Assembly: GCF_020080835.1 (NCBI RefSeq) | Contig: NC_058163.1 | Coordinates: 25,928,131-25,992,130 of the forward strand | Reading direction: 5' to 3' | DNA length: 64,000 nt | Source: Cotesia glomerata | Taxonomy: Eukaryota > Arthropoda > Insecta > Hymenoptera > Braconidae | Shown here: one piece after another, positions 47,360 through 60,597 of the stretch | Numbering within the stretch: position 1 is the first letter of the stretch | How the letters are laid out: every line of letters starts with the position of its first letter | The notes under the pieces: generated by a model | Seen by the model: only the letters and a program-made list of their open reading frames with translations | The model's database searches: none | What the model was told of the DNA's origin: nothing | Program-made: the position numbers and the translations under genes

Positions 47360-48520
47360 AAAATACATCTTACAGCCTGGCCATTAATAAATAAATAAAT
47401 AAATACAAATATAAATTAATTCTCGTAGAAGACGTACAACTGCTTGTACGTATGTAACTTGTAACTATAAAGAAAGCATCATTCTTCAGACAGAAGCACG
47501 GATCAAGAAGCCACGATATTGAATAAACATTTCCTGTATACTTATACTTATGCTTGATCCTTAATGCTTTGTACATTTCTATATACTTTATTACAATGTC
47601 CAAGGACATCCACCGACGTGACCTTGGAAATCTTCTAACCATTTATGCATACAAATACAAACAAAAGTACAACTCTTTTCGCTTGGAATAACACACCAGC
47701 GGTTTTATTTCGGTCCCTTTGAAACCGCTCCCCATCCGTAAAAAATATAATTACATAAGTGTTATCTAGCACACGCATACAAACACACACACACACTTAT
47801 TTGCATTATCGATCGAGAATCGACGATCGAGGATTACCAGAGTAGAGGTAAAAGTAACAAGTGAGGCCCTGGCTCACCTGCCTCACCAGGTGAATCCTTC
47901 CTTTTAAATGGCTACCGTGCATTTTCGATATTCTGCTCCGATTCCTCTTTTCTCCGTTCGAACCCGCGTCTTTGTTCGACTTTAGTAACTAAATCGATGT
48001 ATCCTTGTTCGTTAATCGACAGTGTATCTAATAATCGGTATCCTTTGTGTCCTCGGGGAATATTTTAGCGAAGGTGTAAGCTAATCAAGTTACTAATGAT
48101 CAGGATTGTGTCAAGTCACTTTACTTGCACTTTTTTTATTCAAATTTCCGGTAATTGGCGACATTGTTCTTTATTTATTGGCGGATGCTCGCCGGATGAT
48201 AACTCACTGAACACCTTTACTTTAATTAGCTTTTTACTACATTCAGAAAAAAGTTTACTTGACTCAAGGGAAAAAAATCGTGAACCAACAAGACTATTTA
48301 GAAGAAAAGATTTTTTTTAGACGGGATAAAAAATTCTTGAGTTAAAAGAAATTAAGGAAAATTTTTTTTGGTTAAATTATTTTATCTCTTGAATCAAGGC
48401 ATCATTTTTATCCGCGATTTTCGTGAATAATTTTTGATAAAAGAGATAATTTATTTTTGAAATTATAATATTAAAGCTGACACGTTATTTAATTTTATCT
48501 GCTAAATTTATACTTTATAA
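47036..48520. other. Intergenic DNA, no confident gene
   Basis: Holds a (CAT)n run at 47330-47359, (AAAT)n near 47385, and a partial CACAGAAA-type MITE end near 48243. GC-richer 47780-47960 includes close-packed CACCTG and CAGGTG E-box motifs (47870-47895), which may be regulatory. No exon supported. Confidence 0.4.
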
Positions 48521-49356
48521 TCTATATTATTATGAGAATGAGCAGAATGCTTTATCTCTATAGATACCTAATTAAGAAATGACCTTGTATCTTGTGACCT
48601 ATTGACATTTTTAAAGATATAAGCTCATCCCAATGTTACACTCATCAAGACCTTTCATTTGAGTACCCACATCAATTTTTCATATATTTATATATTTTAT
48701 ATATATATGTATATATGAAAAATATATCAAAAATGCATGTAGGTACTCAAATGAAAGCTTTTGATAAGTGAAACGTCAGGATGAGCTTATATCTTTAAAA
48801 ATGTCAATAATTAAGAACTGACCTTGTATCTTGTGAACTATTGACATTTTTAAAGATATAAGCTCACCTCGACATTACACTCATCAAGACCTTTCATTTG
48901 AGTACCCACATCAATTTTTCATATATTTCATATATTTATATATATTATATATATGTATATATGAAAAATATATCAAAAAAGCATGTGAGTACTCAAATAA
49001 AAGCTCTTGATAAGTGTAACATCAGGATGAGCTTATATACTCAAAAATGTCAGTAATTAAGAACTGACATTGCTATCATGTCAACTAATGATATTTTTTA
49101 AGATATAAGCTCATCCCGATGTTACACTCTTCGAGACCTTTCATTTGAATACCCACATCAATTTTTCATATATTTTATATATTTATGTATATTAGATATA
49201 TGTATATATGTATATATGAAAAATATATTAAAATGCATGTGGGTACTCAAATGAAAGCTCTCGATGAGTGTAACATCAGGATGAGCTTATATCTTTAAAA
49301 ACGTCAATTGTTAAAAAATTACAGTGCAATTTAAAAGTCATTAGTTAATAAAGATA
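48521..49356 (+). mobile_element. Helitron-like element, 3'-truncated (copy 7)
   Basis: Starts TCTATATTATTATGAG after host A and contains three palindromic units. It stops after the AATTTAAAAGTCATTA.. subterminal region without hairpin or CTAG. Confidence 0.7.
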
Positions 49357-50803
49357 AGCTCTATTCATCCTTTGATTTTAAAAATTGGAAAATTTTTAAT
49401 AAATGTATTTCGGGCATTTTTCTTTAAGAAATTTTTTAGCTATACAAAAAAAGCTTAAATTTATCAAAACAATATTAAAGTTCTCATAACTATTTTCAAT
49501 TTGACTTACCCATCGCACCAGAGTATTCTAATAAATTAATAAATTTATGTACAGTCTAGTATTTATTTAATCAATATGTAAGATTTTAAGAATAATTAAT
49601 TAGACAATTTATGTTATACCTTACTAGTTCATTATTATATAATTATTGTACCCTGCTGTAAGCACAGCTTTATAAGCAGTTAAATATTATTCGTCTATTT
49701 TTTCATCATATATTTCATAATTCAGAAAATTAAAAATAATTAATTTCTCGTTTTTATCATAAAATAACTCCTATATTTCAAATGCTATTTTTAAAGCCGA
49801 AATTTTTTAAAATATTTATCCCAAAAATCTACCTATTAATGTCGAGAACGGCCAATTTTTAAATAGCCTTATTCTTAAATAGAAAAATAATATTTCAAAG
49901 CACACTTCTCAAGTGTCAATTGAAATAATAAAAACAATTTTTAGTAATATGATAAGCATTAAAATGAATGGGTTAACTGTATCAGCAGTATGACGATCAG
50001 ATTTCCAGGTAAATATTGAAGTGAAATGAGGGAATTCGAGTGTGAAACATTCGCCGACAATCCCACCCCCTTTCCAACACTTGCCGGTTGTCGTCGTACG
50101 CAGTCTGTGCACCATCAACGTGCATATTTCTATAATTATTGCCGGTGTTTGCCTTTGATCTCTGTTAACTAAACGACCGCAAGCATACTTCTTCCTTGCA
50201 CACAACACACGACCCAGTACCACTCTTACCGCTTTCCTTTCGTTCCCTTTCCTCAGGTTACATTACATTACATTCTGCATCACCTCAGCCTCCTCTCATC
50301 CTTCCTCCCTCCTCTTTACTTATACTTAAGGTTTATTCCCAGTTAGTGTCTTTCTTCCTTATTATTATTTTCTTCTCCTTTACTCCCGACTTTTATCGAG
50401 AAAAGCTCTCGCTTTACCAACAAAATAAATTTTCAGCAAACAAACTGGTCAGTAATTTTTCATTTTTATTTATTCAACAGACAACGGAAGAGTGTATTAA
50501 CGTTGACTTTGACAAGATTAATGTCCGATTATAATATATACATTTCAAACGAGTTTCGAATTAATTTTACTGAGAAAAAAAACTAATAATTAATATCAAA
50601 AGTTTTAGCAATAAATTTTAAATTCATCATTTTAGACTTTCAAATCCTCATTACAGCTCCATAAAGGCTAATTAAATTTATAGTACCATAAAATACATTA
50701 ATTTGCTGATAAAAGCGTGATATAAACAAATTTAATAGTTATGATAAATAATTATGATTAATTTTAATAATGGCTATTAATCATTACATTAGCTAATTGT
50801 TTT
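49357..50803. other. Intergenic DNA, no confident gene
   Basis: Open frames overlap at 49909-50534 on both strands around a GC-richer patch (50030-50330) with repeated CATTA. None has splice or domain support. Confidence 0.4.
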
Positions 50804-52363
50804 TAAAGTTACAATAACTAATTCTTGGTAATAAATTTTTCTCCACACGTCATCGCAGAGACATTAAAAAAAATAATTTTTATTTGTTTCAAATGTATTA
50901 TCAATATTTTCCAGGTACAATGATAATTTTTAACAAAAAAATTTTCCCCAAGTAAGTCTTATTACGGAAAGAATAAAAAAATTATTAGTTTTTTATTGCA
51001 ATCCATTATCAATATTTTCAAGGCAAAATTTATTCAGGCTTGTCGATCGGTTCACATGGATAAATTTATTTATAAAAATTATCATGAGCTAATTTCGCTG
51101 AAAATTAATCGGGAATGATTGTGATAAAAAAAAAATCTTCTACATAAAATTATTTCTTTACTGGCAATTAAGGATGTCATAGGTCTGCGCTAATGTTCTA
51201 CCAGCCGTTGATTTTACAATCAATTATCACCTGTATACCCTAGTAGAAATAATCGAGTTTTCACTGGATATAAACCAGTAACTGGCCAGTGATATCGAGT
51301 AAAAACTTGAAATCGCGCCACCTACAACTAAGTCATAAACATTAGTTACACCGACAGTGTATCTTTACTAGTGTGTGTATGTTTGTTTATTTTTTTTGTT
51401 AACCTGTACGCATCATTATTGTAATTATTATTATTAAAAAACAGTATAAATCAATCAAAATTAGTGTTTATTAACGTGTAAATAATTTCCAGTATATATT
51501 TCAAAATGGATACAGTGAAAAAAAATGACACAATATATAAATTGCGACTGTGGGCATTAAAAACAAATCTCCAATTCAAAATAATTATTTTCTTATTCTA
51601 TTGTTAGATTTATTATTAGTCTATCAGACTAATGATGTTATCTATTTTATAATGTACACATAAATGAAACTTTTTTATATCATATCGTTTATTAAACATT
51701 ATTTTGAATTTATTTGACAATTTTAATAACGCCTAATAACCTCAGAATTCGAAACTGACAGTTTCACTAAAGCCGCCATAATGTTTTGTTAGATCTCTAG
51801 TAAAACTGGCCAGTTACTAGACAGAAACTGGATATTACACTGGCCAGTTACTGGTTTAAGTCTAGTAAAACTGGCCAGTTACTGGCTAAAAACTTGATTT
51901 CATTTCTACTAGGGTACTTTTCAATAACAGTAATTATCCAGAAAATTCACTGATAATTAAGGCTGCCGAGTCATTGACCAAAGTAATATATTAAAAACAT
52001 TAAATGTATCCAAGAAACTGAGTAACTCAGTTAAAAAACGATTCCCGCGTTATGTACTAATCAAAGTTTACAAGACTAGTGCTCGACTCCACTAGCACAA
52101 TCCATCAGCCAGGACTAAACAGTTAACCTAACCCGTGATATGTGCAGAAATGAACCCCATACCAAAGACTATGCTTATAATTATTATTCTCGTGAAAAAA
52201 CTTTCTCAAGTAGTCATATCAGAAAATTTAAGGCGCTGATATATGGCCTAACATGTCTATATAAAATTTTTGATACATCCTGATATAATTTTTTGATCGA
52301 GGGTAGTGTTGAAAGTATCCGACAGAGGGCGTATGATCGTTAAATTTTCTCCACAAAGGAGAA
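50804..52363 (+). repeat. Dispersed repeat, left member of an inverted pair
   Basis: Matches 58320-59840 in opposite orientation over about 0.9 kb, interrupted in this copy by the MITE at 51238-51914 and in the other by different sequence. Shared landmarks include TCATCGCAGAGACATT, GGTCTGCGCTAATGTTC and TATGGCCTAACATGTCTAT. Confidence 0.8.
51238..51914. mobile_element. 677-bp MITE, ends CCCTAGTAGAAAT, TA duplication, empty site known
   Basis: CCCTAGTAGAAAT and ATTTCTACTAGGG are perfect inverted ends flanked by TA (51236-51237, 51915-51916). The paralogous repeat near 58741 retains the uninterrupted site. Several CTGGCCAGTTACTGG motifs lie inside near both ends. Confidence 0.92.
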
Positions 52364-52581
52364 TTGAGTTGGAGGTATTAAAGTATGAAATAAAATAAAC
52401 TTATTCCACATAAAAAGATTTAATCATTTTTTTTTCTAAAAATTTTAATTTAATTAAGTTAAAAAAAATCAAAATATAAAAAATAATAAAATTATATTTG
52501 TACAGTTTATAAATAATGTACAATATTAAATATTATTAACGGAAAATTGTCATAAAAAATTTTCCACTGATATTAAAACCA

Positions 52582-53341
52582 CACGGAAAAAAGTAAACTG
52601 TAATATTCACTCGGATTTCGGTTAATTTTTATAGTTCCAAACAGTAAAGCGGACATCGGGGTGGCAAAAATATAAATATTACACAACTTAATGTAGAAAG
52701 TATAAAAGCCAAGATTTATAATTTAATATCCAAAATAAGTGATTAGTAGCTGTTACTATAGTAAATAACGACTCTTTCATCTAAAAAAATTACAGTTTCA
52801 AACAGTAAAAATTGCCATTTCAATATATAGTCGATATTATGCAGAGAAGGGGAACTCAGATGAAAGAGAAGGGGGTCTCAATCTAGGAGAATTTAACATT
52901 TAAAACAGTGAAAATTATACTTTTAAAATTTACATTTTACTAGTCCAAGCAAATCAATAATTACAGTTTGATTTTTAGCGTTGCGTTTAAAATTTACCAT
53001 TTTACTTTGTAAATATTGACGTTGTTTGTATTAGAAATTTACTAACTTTATTTTATACTTTTTACATATCATAAGATCATTTTTTAGGTACCAAATGATA
53101 AATATCAAAGTCTAAATTGTTAATTATTATACTTAAACATTTTAGACATCTACATAGCGTATATTACTGTTTAAAATAGTATTTTCTTCCATGTAAACAA
53201 TAAATTGTAATGTTTAAATGGTAAATATTATAAAGTGAATAGTAAAATCACGATTTTACTGTTTGAAATGGTAATTTTTAGCAGTTGATCATTACTTATT
53301 ATAAATTGACTGTTTTTTATTACAGTTTACTTTTTTCCGTG
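52582..53341. mobile_element. 760-bp MITE, second copy of the 28070 family
   Basis: Same ends and body as 28070-28827 with scattered substitutions and a few small indels. Flanked by CA (52580-52581, 53342-53343) where the other copy has TA. Confidence 0.85.
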
Positions 53342-53343
53342 CA

Positions 53344-54835
53344 AGAAAAAAATTTATGAAGAAAAGTAAGACACATTAAGTATAAAATAACTTAAAAATC
53401 GAAAATATATGAGAAATACATAATGCATTTTCTTTATTCTCGATCCTTTATTCCCCAGACCAATTGCACATGAATATCTACCTAATAGTTGAATAAACTA
53501 AGAATTGAGAAACCCACGGTCAGTTAATCGGCAATATCCCTCTCCTAAGGCTCTTTTGAATTACCGCGTAATTGCATGCGGAGTCAATCCAGGTACAGGT
53601 GAAATAGATGCATCCTGTAATAAACCTCGGAATATATTCCCGGGATATTTCCGTACAATCAACGATACTTTTGTAAGATCATACTGATTTGCATTAATAC
53701 ATCTATGTTTATATTTATCCCAACATTTATGTGTAATTATGTCCTTGCCAAGCGTAAATAATAATATTGATCAATTACTCTGTTTTAATCCAGAAAACAT
53801 TACAGCAAATCCTAGAATGTGTTATGCTGGCTTTCTTGTTACTTTCACTCCGATAATTATTTGTTTATCATTAGCTAGCAACCTGCAGTCACTGTTATGG
53901 AGACTTGCGTTTATAAAAAATGAGAAAAAAAAGTAGAACTAAAAAATAGTTCCAAAATCACCACTAGGTGTCTCATGGTTTTGAATTTTGCTCGCTTTAA
54001 GAAACTTTTTTTTGAAGTTTTAAATTTAATGAAAAAAAATGTATTAAAATTTTAGTATTTAAACTACTTAAAAATAATAATTTCAAAAAAAATTTTCTTT
54101 GAAAAAATTCTAAGCTTAATTTTTGTAAAATAAATCGTTGAAATAAATAAAAATTTTTTAATCAAATAATTTTTAATAACTATAAAAAATTTAATTAAAT
54201 TTTTGAAAGAAGTGGAGATTAAAAATTTAAAAATAAATTTGATTAATATTTTTTTTTCAGTATACTAGATGATAAATAATGATAATCTTTTCAAATGACT
54301 AATAAAACAAACTCATTAGAAATAAAAAATAATTACCGGAAGGACAATAAAAAATAACAAGCTATAAAAATGAATTATAAATCTCTTAATTAAAATAATT
54401 TGAAATCAGTATGATACTAAGCTATTATATACATGTATATAGATAGACATGTAGGCTGCAGACTTGAAGGCTCTAGAAGACCTAAGACCTCAACGCCGGC
54501 TAGAGCTGATGATCATCGTCCTGCACCTGACTCGAGATTTATCGCGTATACGATACACCTTGACCGTGGCTAATCTAGAGATTTTTATAATTATCTTTGC
54601 CATCGTTTCCCCTTTACTATTTCACCATTTTAGTTTGTTTCTTCAACACCTCTTTTGTCTTTAGCTCGCACCATAACTGAGATTAAATGCCATCCGTATC
54701 TCTGGGTAATTACTATTACAATCACAATTAGTTAGTTGGTACTCACGAGTCTTCAAGGAAGTTACTTTTATCGAGATTTTTAACTTAAATAATATAACTT
54801 ACGGCTTATCAAATTAAAAAATTGATCACAATATT
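53344..54835. other. Intergenic DNA, no confident gene
   Basis: GC-richer patches at 53490-53660 (60-codon frame) and 54460-54570 (66-codon frame) lack splice or domain support. The rest is AT-rich. Confidence 0.4.
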
Positions 54836-55450
54836 GTGAACTTGTGAACTTTAAAGAAATAAAAATTTGCTTTATTAAATAATGACTTTTGTTAAATTGA
54901 ACTGTACTTTCTTAAATATTGACTTTTTTAAAAATATAAGCTGATCTCGATATTACACTCATCAAGAGCTTTCATTTGAGTACCCACATGCATTTTTCAT
55001 ATATACATATATATAATATATATAAATATATGAAATATATGAAAAATTGATGTGGGTACTCAAATGAAAGGTCTCGATGAGTGTAACATCGGGATGAGCT
55101 TATACCTTTAAAAATGTCAATAGTTCACGAGATATAAGGTCATTTCTTAATTATTGACATTTTTTATTAAAAAGATATAAGCTCATCATGATGTTACACT
55201 CATCAAAAGCTTTTATTTGAGTACCCACATAAATTTTTGATATATTTTTCATATTTACATATATATAATATATATAAATATATAAAATATATGAAAAATT
55301 GATGTGGGTACTCAAATGAAAGGTCTCGATGAGTGTAATGTCGGAGTGAGCTTATATTTTTAAAAATATCAACAGTTCTCAAGATACAGGGTCAGGATAC
55401 AGTAAATTGACTATTTGTGAGAATAATATGAAATCTAGAAAGGCAAAAAA
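54836..55450 (-). mobile_element. Helitron-like fragment (copy 8)
   Basis: Carries the subterminal TTTGCTTTATTAAATAATGAC and two palindromic units, then part of the family 5' region (TTGACTATTTGTGAGAA, AAAGGCA). Both termini are missing. Confidence 0.65.
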
Positions 55451-56550
55451 ATTTTTTTTTCTTATATTTTTTACAGACTCTTGCGTATACATACACAATA
55501 TACGTATTTTTAAGTAAAAAGAAGAAAAAAATTTTTTTCGAAGTCTTTTTTGCTCTGCAGAACAAATAATAAAACAAAGGCTTAAAAAATAAATAAATAG
55601 CAGAGCCAGTTAATTGGAACGATTCCAACTGAAGAGTTTTTGGTAGATAATTAAGATATGTGTAACATGACAATTTAAATTTCCCTCTTTACTTTCCAGG
55701 AACTTAGTACAGCAAGTCCTCTCCCGGAAGTTCATTCACAATATTCCACTCGCGATATCTCACTGCTCGAGAATTAAGACCTAAAAAGCGTCTAGAAAAC
55801 ATAACATGAAGCAAAACCCGAGCCCAATACCAATACCAGAAAACATTTATAATAATGTTGTGCGTACGGCTGCACTAGAGTCCAGAGTCTGCAGATAAAT
55901 CCAACGGGTGGTGTCCTAAATAATGGGGCTGCCGTCTCCATCACCGTGAACCGTGCATCTTCCCGTTACTGCTTCACATAAATACACACAACATATTTAT
56001 AAATATATTTATTTCTTCACATTATGTAGTGTATATATCATATTATATTATACTATGTATATATATGTATCTAATGCTATTTACTGTTGAAATATATCTA
56101 CTCGTCTTCTAGATCCTCTCGCACTACTATATGTACTCCGTTGACGGCGGATTACCAGACTCCGGTAAACGTTAACTAAATCATTAGAATATTCCCCAGG
56201 TGGCGGTCTCTCACTTAACTTCTTGGCGCCACACTCGTGATATTAAATTATATTATTTATTATCTTAAATTGCTAAACGCTACGTAAATTCAATAAACCG
56301 GAAACTACATAAGAAAAAAAAAAAACAATTATTTTATGGAGTTATTTATCCGCATTCCATTGCAACGCATGAATGGATTCTATAAGCATTTAACACAGAA
56401 ATAAATGTTTGACAAGTCTTAAAAAATATACTCAGAAAAATAATTTTGTTAAAATGAAAAAATTTTTATTTTGAATAAAATTTTAAAAAAAGTTGTGATA
56501 GGTTTAAAAATTACAAATGGATATTTAAAAATATTAAGAATGAATATAAA
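55451..56550. other. Intergenic DNA, no confident gene
   Basis: GC-richer 55690-55980 and 56100-56230 hold no frame with support; the rest is AT-rich. Confidence 0.4.
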
Positions 56551-56924
56551 CTAGCAAACTTGCAGTCACTGTGTGACTGCTGAGACTTTTGAACTATAAA
56601 AAAATAAAATTTTGCTTTATTAAATAATGACTTTTGTTAAATTGCACTGTATTTTCTTAAATATTGACGTTTTTAAAGATATAAGCTTATCCCGATGTTA
56701 CACTCATTAAGAGCTTTCATTTGAGTATCCACATGCATTTTTGATATATTTTTCATATATACATATATATAATATATATAAATATATGAAATATATGAAA
56801 AATTGATGTGGGTATTCAAATGAAAGGTCTCGATGAGTGTAACATCTATATGAATGTAGCATATATATATACATATATTTCAAAGATATAAGCTCATCCC
56901 GATATTACATTCATTAAGAGCTTT

Positions 56925-57493
56925 CCCGCATGAAGAAATATATATGTCAAAAATATATGTCGCATATATAATATATATGCCGCATATATTTACTCAAAAA
57001 AAAAAAATATGTCAACATATATTTTTCACATAGATGCTGACATATATGCAGAGATATCCCATAATAAAATTGAGATGAAATGTATGTGAAACCAATTTAT
57101 TCGTGATGTGATTGGTTGAAAATATTTATTCTCATTCTGATTGGTTGAAAGTGAATATAATATACATAAACTACACATAAATATATCATGACCATAAATA
57201 TGAGGCGCGCGCTTGCGCGCGCAAATTTGAATTCTAGTATGCTAAAATATATGTAGACATATATGTAAGCATACACTGAAAAAAAAATTTCTCAGTTTGA
57301 GAATTTTTTTACTCAAGTCAAGAAAGCTAAATTCTGCAAAATTATTTACTTGATTCAAGTTAAATTTTTTTCTGTGCATTTATTTGCGCGCATATATGTG
57401 AACATATATGCGGACATATATTTAGCGCAAAAAAAATATATGTGAAAATATATATTTGCATATATTTTTCGCATATATATTTTTCCATGCGGG
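56925..57493. mobile_element. 569-bp nested element, ends CCCGCATG, rich in CATATATG
   Basis: CCCGCATG at the left and CATGCGGG at the right are exact inverted repeats. The host unit (GAGCTTTC / TTCATTTG) continues on both sides with a short TT overlap. Both subterminal zones are packed with CATATATG-type palindromes. A GCGCGCGCTTGCGCGCGC dyad lies at about 57205-57222, and a 103-bp CACTGAAAA/CTGTG MITE is nested at 57274-57376. Confidence 0.65.
57274..57376. mobile_element. 103-bp MITE inside the nested element
   Basis: CACTGAAAAAAAAATTTCT pairs loosely with AAATTTTTTTCTGTG; TA precedes it and CA follows. It resembles the element at 42829. Confidence 0.5.
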
Positions 57494-57846
57494 TTCATTT
57501 GAATATCCACATGCATTTTTGATATATTTTTCATTTATACATATATATGATATATATAAATATATGAAATATATGAAAAATTGATGTGGGTACTCAAATG
57601 AAAGGTCTCGATGAGCGTAACATCGGGATAGCTTATATCTTCAAAAATGTCAACAGTTCACGAGTTACGAGGTCGTTTTTTAATTATGTATCTAGAGATA
57701 GATGTTTTTCGAATGCAGCCAAAATACTTATCATCCGAAATTGACTATTGATGAGAATGATATGAAACCACGAAAAGACACAACTCCAGGTGAAATTATA
57801 TAATAACATAGATTCTGCTAATTACCTCTCATTATCACGATCATGT

Positions 57847-58262
57847 AATTTATTTATTTATTTATTTATGTACCTAAACGCCAATCGGCATTATAATTGA
57901 ATCCTCTGTGATTAAAAACCAAGTACATAATTTTTTTCCCAACACCCACCACACTTTTAATAGCATATTTAGTTGTGTGTTGGAGTAAAAGGCATGAATT
58001 TAAGCACACAGCACACAATAGCAGACTCAGAGCTAAAAAATAGTTACCTGTAAACGTACAGGTAAAGTTCTCATGAGTGCAAACGACCTAGGAATGACCT
58101 CCGACCTCAGAGCTACAACTTACTGCCGCACACCCGCTACGCTTTCTACCATCTCAGCACACTACTCACGACTTGTCGATGGTGTAGAATACGCAATTTC
58201 GAGGTATGATGCCGACCTCATGCCAGCATCTCTGCTCGTTACATTTCAAAACCTATAAAAAA
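57847..58262. other. Possible non-LTR 3' fragment and GC-richer patch
   Basis: A (TTTA)n run at 57847-57870 followed by unique sequence resembles the 3' tail of a minus-strand non-LTR element. The 61-codon plus-strand frame at 58073-58258 is GC-richer but has no identified domain. Confidence 0.3.
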
Positions 58263-58319
58263 TAATAGTACTCATAAAAATTTTTATTTTGATAAAAATA
58301 ATAACAATGATCGATTTAT

Positions 58320-59840
58320 TTCTCCTCTGGGGAGAAAATTTAACGATCATGCGCTACCTGTCGGATATTTTCAATATTACCTTTGATCAAAAAATTATAT
58401 AGACATGTTAGGCCATATATCAGCGCCTTAAATTTTCTGATATGACTACTTGAGAAAGTTTTTTCACGAGAATAATAATTATAAGCATAGTCTTTGGTAT
58501 GGGGTTCATTTCTGCACATATCACGGGTTAGGTTAACTGTTTAGTCCTGGCTGATGGCTTGTGCTAGTGGAGTCGAGCACTAGTCTTGTAAACTTCGATT
58601 AGTACATAACACGGGAATCGTTTTTTAACTGAGTTACTCAGTTTCTTGGATACATTTAATGTTTTTAATATATTACTTTGGTCAATGACTCGGCAACCTT
58701 AATTATCAGTAAATTTTCTGGATAATTACTGTTATTGAAAAGTATACAGGTGATAATTGATTGTAAAATCAACGGCTGGTAGAACATTAGCGCAGACCTA
58801 TGACATCCTTAATTGCCAGTAAAGAAATAATTTTATGTAGAAGATTTTTTTTTTATCACAATCATTCCCTATTAATTTTCAGCGAAATTAGCTCATGATA
58901 ATTTTTATAAATAAATTTATCCATGTGAACAGATCGACAAGCCCGAATAAATTTTGCCTTGAAAATATTGATAATGGATTGCAATACAAAACTAATAATT
59001 GCACGCCTCATAGCGTGAAGCGAGTGAGGTTGTGCTTTATACTCGACTCGTCAAGGTCAAGCAATTTTGTGATCTTTAAATGTCTCTATCATAACCATAT
59101 TACACTTATACAATAATATAAGTAGATGTACACGGAAAAAACACTTAAATTAAACCATATTTTACTTTCTAAAATCATTTCATGTAGCTATTTTGAAAAA
59201 AAAAAACGTTTTGAAAAAAATTTTACGTGGACGTCCGGATGTCACCCCATTTTGGATGTACCAATGATTACTCCCGAACAAATTGATTTTTCAAGACCGG
59301 ACCTTTTTTATTAGTTTACGAATGCGATGAACTGGGTCCGTATTTCGTATCAGTAGCCTAGTTTACGTATTTTTTTTTTAAATTGAAATTTTATTAAAAT
59401 TTATTACGGTATAACCGTACAAAGACAAACGAATTTTTCTTATTTGTCACGTGAAAACTATGGCGCCACTTGATAAAGCTAGATTTTTTTAGACTGCGTG
59501 CGCATATAACAAGAAAAAAGGGCGCTGATATTTAAAAAAAAAAAATACTCTGTAAGAAATTACTTAATTATAATTTTCTTTTTTTTTATCAGTTACACAA
59601 TTTATTTTTTCTTAAAAAATGAATGAGCGTTATGAGGTGTGCACTTTTGGATTTTCCAAACTTTTTTTTTATTCTTTCCGTGATAAGACTTACTTGTAGA
59701 AAATTTTTTTGTTAAAAATTATCATTTTACCTTGAAAATATTGATAATACATTTGAAACAAATAAAAATTATTTTTTTTAATGTCTCTGCAATGACGTGT
59801 GGAGAAAAATTTATTACCAAGAATTAGTCATTGTAGCTTT
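58320..59840 (-). repeat. Dispersed repeat, right member of an inverted pair
   Basis: Reverse-complement match to 50804-52363. It keeps the empty target site of the MITE at 51238. It is itself interrupted at about 59001-59663 by sequence bounded by TTGCACGCCTCATA and TATGAGGTGTGCA, which looks like another inverted-repeat insertion. Confidence 0.8.
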
Positions 59841-59974
59841 ATAAACGATTTGCGAATAACGCAGTTAGTTTGATTTAAAATTGTGCTGCAATAGCTTTAA
59901 ACTTATTGTTTCACTAGCAATATTTTTCAACTAATTCAAGTTTAATAAATCTAAATTTATTCACTCTCAACATC

Positions 59975-60592
59975 ATGGCTGAAACTATACTCACGGTAAA
60001 TTATACTTTATCTTAAAAACTAAATAAGTTTGCCTATAATTTATTTTTTAATAAAAAAATTTTTACAATAAAATTTAATTGATTAAAAATCTCTAAAACA
60101 ATTTTTTCTTAATTTTAATTGCAGTTCATCGTGAAAATGAATCGATTAATCATTACTGCAATGATTATCAGCGGTCCAGCAGTCATTCAGAGTCTTACCC
60201 CTGATAACAAGGACATTAAAACAAGTATAATCCCAGTGAACAGTGCTAATATAACAACTTAATATAAAATATTAATATTAATATAACAATAATATAACAA
60301 CTTAATATAAAATATATAATATTAATAGAAAACACAATTTAATATATTAAAAAATAGTCGCAGTTTCAATGAACAAGAAGTATACTATGGAAATAATTCT
60401 GCCAAAAATATCCGGAATTTTCAGAAAATTTATGACGATACCAAAACTTTCATGAATACAACTAAAGAATTTGTAGATGAATATGGTTCCGTAACTGTAA
60501 ATAATTATAATGAAGAAATTATAAACGGCAATTACAAAGTTCGTAAGAACACCACTAAGTATCCTGATGGTCATATTGTCTATAATCGTTAA
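59975..60592 (+). pseudogene. Candidate small secreted-protein gene, reading frame interrupted
   Basis: Exon 1 (59975-59995, MAETILT) joins in frame across a 129-bp intron (GTAAAT ... TTAATTGCAG) to exon 2 (60125-60262). Exon 2 includes a signal-peptide-like MNRLIITAMIISGPAVIQS, then a hydrophilic stretch and TAA. About 100 bp later the same frame is open again for about 80 codons (60350-60592), with a good coding look, several N-x-T/S sites (NTT, NNS) and an end at KYPDGHIVYNR. The gap is pure A/T and contains a tandem duplication of AATATAACAACTTAATATAA, which introduces the stops. Either this insertion broke a gene of about 130 residues, or the gap is an intron with sites I could not phase. 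Family unknown. Confidence 0.45.
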
Positions 60593-60597
60593 ATTAA

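Larger units (their letters stand above)
56551..57812 (-). mobile_element. Helitron-like element, both termini, with nested insert (copy 9)
   Basis: Minus-strand 3' end CTAG at 56551-56554 (host T outside) with the TGCAGTCACTGTGTGACTGC hairpin. The 5' end, TCTATGTTATTA on the minus strand, finishes at 57812 with host A outside. The palindromic unit is interrupted at 56925-57493 by another element. Confidence 0.75.

Noticed and set aside
47870..47895. Enhancer made of CACCTG/CAGGTG boxes
   Set aside because: Two or three six-base motifs in one short stretch are too few to claim a regulatory element.
60347..60574. 75-codon hydrophobic minus-strand frame
   Set aside because: Shadow of the better plus-strand segment; composition reflects reverse translation of Asn/Lys/Tyr-rich codons.
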